Shown: positions 55,590 to 63,482 of the stretch, piece by piece | Layout: every line of letters begins with the position of its first letter | Numbering within the stretch: the first letter of the stretch is position 1 | From: Cladocopium goreaui | Lineage: Eukaryota; Sar; Dinophyceae; Suessiales; Symbiodiniaceae | DNA: 64,000 nt | Assembly: GCA_947184155.2 (NCBI GenBank) | Contig: CAMXCT020001704.1 | Span: 62,501-126,500 of the forward strand | Reading direction: 5' to 3' | Position numbers and translations under genes: made by a program | Notes under the pieces: model-generated | Database searches by the model: none | Told to the model about the DNA's origin: nothing | The model's input: only the letters and a program-made list of their open reading frames with translations

Positions 55590-58500
55590 CTACGACTTAC
55601 CTTGAGGACCTCCGAGGCCCCAACTACAGAGTGGCCATCGGTTGGTCGTCATGTGGCATGGGAGCGTATGAATGCCCAACTTGCCAGGGTAGGACTTGCC
55701 AGTCCACCATTCTCAACTACAACATGAAGGTGATGGTCAAATGCAAGTGGTGGCACAAGCTGAAAACCAAGGGCATTGCCAGCCCCTTCCAGGAAGCCGT
55801 CATCAAGGGCCCAAGCCCACTTATGAGTCACGGATGGGTGGTGCTCACCAAAAAGGGCAGCACACAACATGCTAGGGCAGTTCTTGCGATTGACCCCGAT
55901 GCTGACAAGGCCATGTTGGAGCTCGTGGAGAGCCCCACCAAACCCACTCATCGCCTGACAGGAAAAACTTCACTGACACCCAAGGTGCCACATCCATCTT
56001 TGGTCGACCCGTTGGACTTCTCCGTTTTGGAGACTACAGAATCTACAGTGGGGGGAGCTATGTTGGCTGAAGTGGAGGATGATGGCTATGAACCGAGCAT
56101 TCTTCCTGACGATGCTGTGCCAGGGGATCTCTCTGAACTGGCCGACCTCGGCTCGGGGGAGCTCAACGATGAGAAGGTTCCGGCTGTGTCAGCCGGGGGG
56201 GAGTCTTCTTCGACTTCTTTGCCAACTTCATTGCCGAGTTCAACACCCAGACCGTCGTTGTCAGCATTGAGAACCTCAACTTCGCAGGTAGCAGCAACTT
56301 CATCGAGCACTTTGACTTCTCCAAGGACCACGTCTTCTTCGTCATCAAGCACTTTGACCTCTCCAAGGACCACATCTTCTTCGTCTTCCAAGCCGGGTCA
56401 CGAAAGTCACCAAAGGTGTTTTGAGTGGAGTGGAACGGTTGAAGACTATGATGAATGGTTGTGTGGGATACACTATGGGGTGTTAACTACACTAAGGGAA
56501 GTCACCACCTACATGCCAGTGGATGGGGACGAGGGTCAAATTCAAGGCAGCTTGATTGAAGAAATGTCTCAGCAGCTTAAAGCCTTGGAAGAGGAGTTAA
56601 CTCAAGTCAATCGGTTGCTTTTGTGGGTACGTCAGAGAAAACACCTTGAAGCCGCTGTGTGTGATGTGGGGCCACAGGTCAAAAAGGTTGGTGATGTGGA
56701 AGGTGAAAAAGAGGGTAGTAACCCCACTCCGGTGGGCGACAGCATGGTAAGTAGTTGTCCGGTGTTGCAAACGTACAACGTACCTCTCCAGGAGGTCAGA
56801 GCCAATTTAGCAATGTGGCGACCGGCCATCTTGTCTGAGTATGAAAGCTTGACCAAGATTACCAAGGCTGTAAGACCTGTTCACAAGGACACCTTGAAAC
56901 ACCGAACGGATGTGGAGTATGCCCCTGGTAAACTGGTAACCACGGTTAAGGCTCCCCATGGAAAAATGAAGGCAAGGTTGGTAGTATGTGGAAACATGGT
57001 AGAAGCTTCAGTGGATGCTCAAACCGAAGACCAAGAGAAGGAAGGGTTGTCTGAGTATCTCAACAAAGCCAAGAGCAGGGATACATATGCATCGGGAGCG
57101 GACGCAGCAACCATCCGTGCCACTCTTCGACATGCGGGAGACCGGGGATGGGGGTGCGCAAGCATCGATGTGCGGACGGCCTTCCTGTTAGCTCCTCGTC
57201 GAGGCACTGGTCTACTGGCAGTTCGACCACCAAAAATCTTGGTTTCTGCCAACATCTGCTCATCTAACGAGATGTGGTTGGTAGACCGAGCTCTATACGG
57301 ACTACAGTCGAGTCCCAGTGACTGGGGCGCCTTTCGAGATGGGGAGATGAACCACTGGACTTGGTCAAAGGGGAATCGAAGCTTTCGGCTGGAAGGTACC
57401 CGGGAGCCTAACCTTTGGCGCATCAAGGAGAAGCTGGCTGGGGACACCGAGAAGACGGTGGGTCACATCTTGGTCTACGTTGACGACATGCTTGTCACCG
57501 GGGAGACCGAGGTGATTGCGGCCTATCTGGACCATGTGAAAGGAATTTGGCAGTGCTCACCACCTGAATGGATATCAAAGGACGGGCCGGCAGTCAAATT
57601 CTGCGGCTTTGAGCTCAAGGAGGGGTCCAATGGATCCATTCAAGTCAGCCAAGAAGCCTATGCGAAAGAACTGGTGAAAAGGTATGGGTGCACCAAGACA
57701 CGCCCTGTGCCTATGTCGCCAACTATGGCATCCAACATCCCTGAAGAAAAGGACTCTGAGTTGGACCCGAAGTTAGTACGCCAGACCCAGGCCATCACTG
57801 GCGAGATCCTCTGGTTGGCACTGAGAACTCGACCAGACCTTGCTTTTGCTGTGGGGGTTATGGGACGACATTCCACAAAAAACCCAGGATTTGTATGCCA
57901 ACTTGGGAAGGAGGTCGTGGAGTACATCAACGGTTCCACGGGTACAGCTCTGGAGCACGGTCGGTGTGATCCGACTGATCGAGGACCTGATGATGGTCTT
58001 CCTTTTCCTCGATCAATGAGAAGATTGGAAGCCTATGCGGATGTCAGCTTCGCGCCTCAAGCTTCGAGATCTATCCAAGGAGTACTTGTGCTCTACGGTG
58101 GCTCTCCGATCATGTGGGAATCAAGCAGGCAGAGCTGCATTACCTTGAGCACAGCAGAAGCTGAACTCCTTTCGTATGTGGAGGCGATGGGCATGGCTGA
58201 TTCGATGGGGTGCATCCTTGAGGCCTTGGAAGAAGTGCCTTGTCAACTCACTGTGGTCGAATCTGACGATGAAGAAGCGTCTGAGGAGCTCTACATCCGG
58301 GAGAAGATCAAGGTTCCGGAGGGCGAGTTCATAGAAGGAGCGATGGGGATCCAACGAGTCATCTATGGCGACAACACTGCGGCCATTTCGGTAGCGAGTG
58401 CTCCGGAGGGCGGAGCTTGGGGGTCACGCCATTTGAGGCTGAGGAGTCATTTCCTACGAGAACGTCTTCGACATCGACAGTGGTGGTCAATTCGACATTT

Positions 58501-61330
58501 ACCAGGTTCTCTGTTGGTGGCTGATTTCCTCACCAAGGCCATCAGTGCGAAGCAGCGTTGGACCTATTTCTTCAAGTTCCTCAACGTGGTCACTACAGCA
58601 GCAGCGCAGTTCTCTGAAGAGTCCGAGGAGCAGGAGGTTCAGGTGAAGACCCTTAAGCTCAACCACGAAATTATCAAGATTGCGGCGGCCAGTTTAGGCT
58701 TTATGGCAACAAAGGCCATGCAGCCAGGACAACCTGGGTCGTATGATGAAAAAACTAAAACTCTTGTGTTGCTGTGGTTGTGGGTATACCTGAAGAAACG
58801 GGTAGAGGGTCTAAAACAACAGGGTCTGTTGCCGATGAACCCCGAACAATGGAAACAGGAACTTGAAAAACCAGGTTCTACTCTCAAGGCGCTGAGGATC
58901 AGTGAGCGAGCTTTGTCCCATGACTCTGACGAGAAGGACTTTCAGTCTAAGTTGTCGAGTTCGGAAGCTGTGCAACTGGCTCACGATCTACTTCTAGAAC
59001 TGCCTGCTGAAGAACGAGAAGGTGGTTTATCTGACCGAGATTTGAAGGATGAGAAGTACGTGGAGGAAGAAGCGATGATCCGTGTTCGAGCTCTACGTCT
59101 ACATCCTGATCAAGACCTACGGCCTGGTGATGAATTTGCTCTACCGGCTGATGACGCGCTGTGGGATAATCTCGGACTATGTCCTGTTCTTTGTCAACCT
59201 CGAGGTGTCCCTGGGGGGTCGCCACTTTGTCCTGAAGGAGCTCTACATTCCGAAGGAGCTCTACATCCTGGAGGAGACCTACACGATGGTGGTTCTCTTC
59301 GATTTTTGGTTTCAAGGGATGATCGAAAGGGGTCGTCTCTACATCTTGGAGGAGACCTACGTGATTGTGGTCCTCTTCGGCGTGGGGCGCCGGTGGACGA
59401 TCGATGGAGTTCGTCTCTACGTCCTGGAGGAGGTCTATGTGATGGTGGTCTTCCTCAACCTTTTGATTTTTCACCAGGGAGCCGACATGGGTCGTCTCTA
59501 CTTCCTGAAGGAGCTCTACTTCCTGAAGGAGCTCTACTACATGAGTCAACTGGTCGTCATTTTGACGAATTTGGAGGTGGTATGGTCGTCAGTGGATCGC
59601 TGGAGGGGCCCTGGACGCTGGAGGAGGAGAATGGTCGTCAAGGGGCCCAATCTTCGATTTCTTCGTCTTCAAGTTTGGGACTACATCCGGGAGAAGATCT
59701 ACATGGGCGACTCACGCCTTGCACTTCCTTTGAAAGCGGGTCTTTGAATTTGAGCACGCAGTTGTGCACTCATGCATTCTGCGTGGTTAACCTGGAGCAT
59801 CCAGGTCTGAATTCAGATGAAACTCTGGACGAATGGAAGAAACATGGAACCCCAAGAGTGATTCATGCTCCTGAAAGGGTCATTGAGTTTTCCGAAAGGG
59901 TTAGAAGTTCTTCCGTTCCAACTGAGGTTCGAGGTAGCTATGCGGTTTCCATAGACGGTGGGAGGGAGAAAGTGAATTCTCCTAGGGTGAGTCAGCAGAT
60001 GCTGAAGGCAGCACCTTCGTCCTCTCACTGTTCAATGGTTCAACGTAGTTGCACACCTCCGCAGGTGGCTGTCCAAGGTAGTCTGACTGTAGCCGTGCAC
60101 GGTGGGGGGGAGAAAAAACTTTCTCCTAGTGTGAACCAAAAGATGCTGAAGGCGACTTTTTCGCCCCCTCACTGGTCAATGGCCGTAGCCTTGGTAGCAG
60201 TAGCTGTTTTTCCCCGTAGAGTAGCTGCTCAACCGAGCGAAGATGATGGCTTCGGCGCTGATGGAAACTTCCTGCTGCTGGCCTATGGATTGGCGATGGC
60301 GATCCTAGGAGCTCTGATCGCAAGATGGCTGACGCCTATCACCGTGGTGGCTGCTCCTTTGAGGTCTTCTTCGTCTTCAAGGTCAACGAGAACTTCGAGA
60401 CGGTCGAGGTCTTCGAGGCGGTCGAGGTCTTCCAGGCGATTGAGATCTTCCAGACGGTCGAGATCTTCCAGGAGGTCGAGAACTTCCAGGTCTAGGTCAC
60501 CTTCGGACCATCCTCCTACAACAGAAACCAGGGGAGATTCACCAGATGAACTACGTGGAGTTTGGGCACCATGGCCTCCTGCTCCTGGAAATGCACCACG
60601 TGACGGTGAAAGCACAGAGAATGAATCCTTGCCTGGGAAAGGAAAAGGAAAGGATGGAAAGGGACTTTTGGCTGCCTTCAATGACTTGGGCATCTACCGT
60701 CCTGGCCTTGCAGTGCGGCGAAGACCGCCCTCGAGGGCCACTACGTCTGATGCTGGCGAACAAACGCCAGATGGTGAACCAACGGAGTTTCAAGGAGAAA
60801 CTCAATCTGGTGGTGCTCAACTGAGCCCTGGACCAACTACGCCTACCACGCCCGGGACGGATGACACTGAGGTGTCTGGAAGTGTGAGCGCTGGGGGCAC
60901 CTATCATCTTCGTGGAGGTGGTCTTCGCCCTCTCTGTCCAGTACCAAAAATTGGAGGTGATATCCCGAAGGCGGCATCACTGGTTAGGCCACCTTTGCCT
61001 ACCGCGGGCTCACCTGCCGCCTTTGCGGCGTCGAGTTCACAGGGGCCAAACTATAAGGCTCCACCAGCCGCTTTGGGACCACCACCACTTCCCTCGGTAT
61101 ATGTTACTGGATGTGGCACGGTGTACCACCTGAAAAATACATGTGGGAAGTTGAAGTGCGCAAGGCGTATCTTTGAGCGCACGGCCTGCGACCAATGTGG
61201 CTCTCTGGCCTTCAATGGGGGCAGAAACATTTGGTTGGTGCACGGCCGTTACCACCTGGAACTTCATGGAAACCTGACGGTTTCAAATACCACCACATGG
61301 GCTCCGTGCTTTGAATGTGGAGGTGGATGA
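55577..61330 (+). CDS. pol: Reverse transcriptase - RNase H polyprotein with long C-terminal extension
   Basis: Residues counted from ATG 55,577. The first 49 residues overlap the continuing integrase frame and are probably not real; ATG 55,724 (MKVMVKCKWW) is a better start. A Ser/Thr-rich linker with two TTSSSS repeats is followed by reverse transcriptase from about residue 410: RPVHKDTLK, DVRTAFLLAP (about 531), ALYGLQSSP, YVDDMLVTG (about 634). RNase H: ADVSFAPQ (about 820), STAEAELLS, YGDNTAA (about 930), HLPGSLLVADFLTK (about 980). After this come roughly 900 residues unlike a normal Copia tail: a helical segment, a GALHPGGDLHDGG-type low-complexity region (59,200-59,560), a duplicated 38-residue unit, two hydrophobic segments (about 1,533-1,550 and 1,565-1,585), an Arg-Ser tract (60,364-60,510) and a Cys/His tail. 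Stop TGA 61,328. Confidence 0.92.
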   Translation: MEALTTTYLEDLRGPNYRVAIGWSSCGMGAYECPTCQGRTCQSTILNYNMKVMVKCKWWHKLKTKGIASPFQEAVIKGPSPLMSHGWVVLTKKGSTQHARAVLAIDPDADKAMLELVESPTKPTHRLTGKTSLTPKVPHPSLVDPLDFSVLETTESTVGGAMLAEVEDDGYEPSILPDDAVPGDLSELADLGSGELNDEKVPAVSAGGESSSTSLPTSLPSSTPRPSLSALRTSTSQVAATSSSTLTSPRTTSSSSSSTLTSPRTTSSSSSKPGHESHQRCFEWSGTVEDYDEWLCGIHYGVLTTLREVTTYMPVDGDEGQIQGSLIEEMSQQLKALEEELTQVNRLLLWVRQRKHLEAAVCDVGPQVKKVGDVEGEKEGSNPTPVGDSMVSSCPVLQTYNVPLQEVRANLAMWRPAILSEYESLTKITKAVRPVHKDTLKHRTDVEYAPGKLVTTVKAPHGKMKARLVVCGNMVEASVDAQTEDQEKEGLSEYLNKAKSRDTYASGADAATIRATLRHAGDRGWGCASIDVRTAFLLAPRRGTGLLAVRPPKILVSANICSSNEMWLVDRALYGLQSSPSDWGAFRDGEMNHWTWSKGNRSFRLEGTREPNLWRIKEKLAGDTEKTVGHILVYVDDMLVTGETEVIAAYLDHVKGIWQCSPPEWISKDGPAVKFCGFELKEGSNGSIQVSQEAYAKELVKRYGCTKTRPVPMSPTMASNIPEEKDSELDPKLVRQTQAITGEILWLALRTRPDLAFAVGVMGRHSTKNPGFVCQLGKEVVEYINGSTGTALEHGRCDPTDRGPDDGLPFPRSMRRLEAYADVSFAPQASRSIQGVLVLYGGSPIMWESSRQSCITLSTAEAELLSYVEAMGMADSMGCILEALEEVPCQLTVVESDDEEASEELYIREKIKVPEGEFIEGAMGIQRVIYGDNTAAISVASAPEGGAWGSRHLRLRSHFLRERLRHRQWWSIRHLPGSLLVADFLTKAISAKQRWTYFFKFLNVVTTAAAQFSEESEEQEVQVKTLKLNHEIIKIAAASLGFMATKAMQPGQPGSYDEKTKTLVLLWLWVYLKKRVEGLKQQGLLPMNPEQWKQELEKPGSTLKALRISERALSHDSDEKDFQSKLSSSEAVQLAHDLLLELPAEEREGGLSDRDLKDEKYVEEEAMIRVRALRLHPDQDLRPGDEFALPADDALWDNLGLCPVLCQPRGVPGGSPLCPEGALHSEGALHPGGDLHDGGSLRFLVSRDDRKGSSLHLGGDLRDCGPLRRGAPVDDRWSSSLRPGGGLCDGGLPQPFDFSPGSRHGSSLLPEGALLPEGALLHESTGRHFDEFGGGMVVSGSLEGPWTLEEENGRQGAQSSISSSSSLGLHPGEDLHGRLTPCTSFESGSLNLSTQLCTHAFCVVNLEHPGLNSDETLDEWKKHGTPRVIHAPERVIEFSERVRSSSVPTEVRGSYAVSIDGGREKVNSPRVSQQMLKAAPSSSHCSMVQRSCTPPQVAVQGSLTVAVHGGGEKKLSPSVNQKMLKATFSPPHWSMAVALVAVAVFPRRVAAQPSEDDGFGADGNFLLLAYGLAMAILGALIARWLTPITVVAAPLRSSSSSRSTRTSRRSRSSRRSRSSRRLRSSRRSRSSRRSRTSRSRSPSDHPPTTETRGDSPDELRGVWAPWPPAPGNAPRDGESTENESLPGKGKGKDGKGLLAAFNDLGIYRPGLAVRRRPPSRATTSDAGEQTPDGEPTEFQGETQSGGAQLSPGPTTPTTPGTDDTEVSGSVSAGGTYHLRGGGLRPLCPVPKIGGDIPKAASLVRPPLPTAGSPAAFAASSSQGPNYKAPPAALGPPPLPSVYVTGCGTVYHLKNTCGKLKCARRIFERTACDQCGSLAFNGGRNIWLVHGRYHLELHGNLTVSNTTTWAPCFECGGG
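59200..59560 (+). repeat. Degenerate GGAGCTCTACATCCTGGAGG repeat within pol extension
   Basis: Units such as GGAGCTCTACATCCTGGAGG and GGTCGTCTCTACATCTTGGA recur about eight times. In the main frame they read GALHPGGDLHDGG. In the +1 frame they read LYILEETYTMVVLF, open for 221 codons (59,082-59,747). Confidence 0.75.
59924..60183 (+). repeat. Internal protein duplication in the pol extension
   Basis: Two units of about 38 residues (59,924-60,036 and about 60,068-60,183) share the pattern GS-x5-GG-x-EK-x3-P-x-V-x-QKML-KA and end in HCSM/HWSM. The second unit leads straight into a hydrophobic segment ending FPRRVAAQ, which resembles a signal-peptide cleavage region. Function unknown. Confidence 0.75.
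60364..60510 (+). other. Arg-Ser-rich tract (RS-domain-like)
   Basis: About 48 residues of alternating SRRSRSSRR units just after a membrane-like segment. RS tracts in eukaryotes mediate nuclear and RNA contacts. The nucleotide repeat TCGAGGTCTTC underlies it, so simple repeat expansion also explains it. Confidence 0.7.
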
Positions 61331-61363
61331 GATGGAAAAGGTGAACTGAGAGCCGGTTGTCTC

Positions 61364-61380
61364 AAAGAGACAAGGGGGAG
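61364..61380 (+). promoter_or_regulatory. Polypurine tract
   Basis: AAAGAGACAAGGGGGAG (with one C) lies directly before the 3' LTR, the expected primer site for plus-strand DNA synthesis. Confidence 0.8.
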
Positions 61381-61594
61381 TGCGGTTACATTACAAATTT
61401 GTGACCCTGTCGCACTCAGGTTTTGCAAAGCTTTGCCTGGCCAATGCGTTGGCTCAAGGCGACTCAAACTGAGATTGCCAAGGAAAACAACGAGGTGTCA
61501 TTGGGACGCGACTTTAGTTGTTGGAGCCCATAACATTGGGACGCAACTTTAGTTGTTGGAACCCATATCCACCTGGTTTGTAGCCTCCCGTAGG
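61381..61594 (+). repeat. 3' LTR
   Basis: Identical by eye to 50,648-50,861, including the 35-bp duplication. It is followed by GAATATCGAAATG, which does not match the AT-rich left flank. Confidence 0.95.
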
Positions 61595-62102
61595 GAATAT
61601 CGAAATGAGAGTCTCAACATGAGCAACAACTGTTCGCCAAATCGTCACCTTCGCCCATATCGACACCTACGATGCAATAAGTAATATTAAGATAGTAAGT
61701 AACATCCCCATTATTGTCCATTATTGTTACTTAGGGGAGGATATCCCATTAATACTGGACTTACATCAGTTAACATTATTAAGTAATAGGAAAGGTGCCA
61801 GTCCCAGCGACAGCAGTTGACATTCATGGACACGTTCGTTGGATTCACCCAGGTTCATTGCTTCATAGTCAACATCTTTGTGGCGATTCATAGTGAGTCA
61901 TTAATTCGTCATGTATTGAAACATATTGAACCACTCCTTCCGCATCAACTTATTGTAGAATATTATAGAAATACTTCATGGCGATTAGTCTTATGGTGAT
62001 CCCTGCATCTTTCAGGTACCATGCGTGGGACATGGCCCGCGAAAAGTCATCAACGAGTCACAAAGGAATTCACTGGTACCTCAGAATTCTTCGAAGGTTT
62101 TG
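61595..62102 (+). other. Downstream flank with weak exon candidates
   Basis: RQIVTFAHIDTYDA (about 61,630-61,672) and AVDIHGHVRWIHP or, in another frame, LTFMDTFVGFTQVHCF (about 61,808-61,860) look coding-like after AGs. No family recognised. The rest is TTATTA-rich. Confidence 0.25.
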
Positions 62103-62168
62103 TTACCCTCTGTTTATTTAACAGTTCGCCATGGAAAATCACAGCTATGTTAAATAACCAGAGGGTAT
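62103..62168. repeat. Short family A derivative, about 65 bp
   Basis: TACCCTCTGTTTATTTAACA and TGTTAAATAACCAGAGGGTA flank a 25-bp centre. It is the same terminal repeat with most of the interior lost. Confidence 0.85.
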
Positions 62169-62349
62169 TTTTTTTGGACCACCCCAACAAAAATTGGACA
62201 CGGAAATCCATGGAAATCCACACGCAAGTCATCATCCCATGAACATCCACACGGCGGGTGACAGGCGCTTTCCCATCTCATTATATTCGTTGGTTGACAG
62301 GTTTCCTTATTGTGGGATATGATATTAAGTAAATGTAAGTCTCGTATGT

Positions 62350-62572
62350 ATATATATATATTATTATATATTATATACTATATATTATATATGTCATATA
62401 TATATATGTATTATATAATATATTATATTATATTATATTATATATTGTATTATATATTATATTATATTATGTTATATATTATATTATATATTATATTATA
62501 TATTATATTATATATTATATATTATATTATATATTATATATTATATATTATATTATATTATATATATATTAA
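62350..62572. repeat. TATAT/ATTATATT tract
   Basis: About 220 bp of almost pure A/T in TATATTATAT units. The Tyr/Ile-rich frame across it is an artefact. Confidence 0.92.
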
Positions 62573-62738
62573 CCAATCAACCAGGGGGATAGTTTTCATG
62601 GCAGGTTCAGACCCGGCTGTCAGACTCAACCTGCTTGGAAGATGTCTAAGAGCGTCATGGCACAACGCACAGCGCGCAGTGTCTGGTGTGTCTGGTGACA
62701 GCTGGTTGTAGCTAGTGACGGGTGGCTACAGGGGATCC

Positions 62739-62854
62739 ACGGATTATTTAACAGTTTGCGAACTGGAAAATGGTCCGTTGATAGATGATTGATGGTGATT
62801 TGCTCTTCTTTCAAATGGTGACTTTCCGTAGCTATGTTAAATTGCCAGAGGGTA
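62739..62854. repeat. Family A-like element
   Basis: Left arm GGATTATTTAACAGTTTGCGAACTGG, right arm CGTAGCTATGTTAAATTGCC followed by AGAGGGTA. Its inner GTTTGCGAACTGGAAAA also resembles the 1,138 copy. Confidence 0.7.
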
Positions 62855-62967
62855 ACAGATGCTTCAAAGAAGGGCAAAAAAGAGGAAAAGTGGTGTGCTG
62901 TGATGACTGTGTCTGCCTGATATGTCCCGAATGCGTGAAAAAACATCAGAAAAATGAACTATCGTAA
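62855..62967 (+). CDS. Cys-rich exon candidate
   Basis: Directly after the element above, about 35 codons include KRGKVVCCDDCVCLICPECV and KKHQKNELS before TAA 62,965. The C-C-x2-C-x-C-x2-C-x2-C-x3-H spacing suggests a small zinc-binding module, but no defined family fits. It could be an exon or an isolated frame. Confidence 0.3.
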
Positions 62968-63219
62968 CTATCATCAGCTAGAAGTGATGCACACGAACGC
63001 AGGACATTCAATGGTGCCACCTGTGTCGGCAAGTCGCTTGAGCCGTTGTGTTACCAAACATGTTTCAAGATTCTCAAGATTGTCCGGGTACTGAGTTCAG
63101 TCAGATTTAAGAAACGTTCTCTTAATTCAGTAGACCAAAATTCAATAAGAACCAGGGAAATCAGATTGATAAATTCTATGTTTTTGCCTCCATCAATAAA
63201 AAACCATCAAAGTCAGGAT

Positions 63220-63345
63220 GTCTGTACGCTATCATCCCACAGTGGAGGACATGCGGAAAGAATCTGTCAGCCGTTCTGCCGACGGTCAGCGCATCTGAGT
63301 CATGGAGCTGGGGAGCACGGAGCAATGGAGGAGGTATCTGAATTA
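63220..63345 (+). CDS. Weak exon candidate
   Basis: VEDMRKESVSRSADGQRI at about 63,240-63,296 and ELGSTEQWRR after it are in plausible coding style. No family recognised. Confidence 0.2.
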
Positions 63346-63355
63346 TTCATAATTA

Positions 63356-63482
63356 TACAATGTGGGGCCCCCAAGATAGCTAAGTTGGTTTATAACTCCA
63401 ATTTCACTATGGTTTATGGTACTTATAATTATAGTTATGGGGGTTTATAAACCAACTTATAACTGGGGGGCCCCACATTGTA
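63356..63482. repeat. Long near-perfect foldback
   Basis: TACAATGTGGGGCCCCC at the left is the inverse of GGGGGGCCCCACATTGTA at the right. Inside, AAGTTGGTTTATAA pairs with TTATAAACCAACTT, and TAACTCC/ACTATGG with a TATAGTTATGG centre. It is a separate family from A-C. Confidence 0.88.

Larger units (their letters stand above)
50648..61594 (+). mobile_element. Copia-type LTR retrotransposon with methyltransferase-like domain
   Basis: 10.95 kb from LTR to LTR. Domain order is Gag - protease - methyltransferase-like - integrase - reverse transcriptase - RNase H. Integrase before reverse transcriptase defines the Copia (Ty1) superfamily. The two 214-bp LTRs appear identical, which implies recent insertion. 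The coding region is divided among three frames (50,887-51,249; 51,205-55,589; 55,577-61,330), each -1 relative to the previous one. A TGA at 55,587 cuts the end of integrase, so this copy is probably defective unless recoding occurs. No matching target-site duplication is seen: the left flank is TATAT and the right flank GAATA. It is on the same strand as the host genes. Confidence 0.95.

Noticed and set aside
55577..55723. The first 49 codons of the third retrotransposon frame as real N-terminal protein
   Set aside because: The overlapping frame continuing past TGA 55,587 has integrase-like residues, and ATG 55,724 is the better start.
59082..59747. 221-codon + frame within pol
   Set aside because: It lies in the +1 frame of an uninterrupted polyprotein and is repetitive. 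Kept only as an observation on frame usage, not as a gene.
62310..62711. 133-codon Tyr/Ile-rich frame
   Set aside because: Read-through of the TATAT tract.
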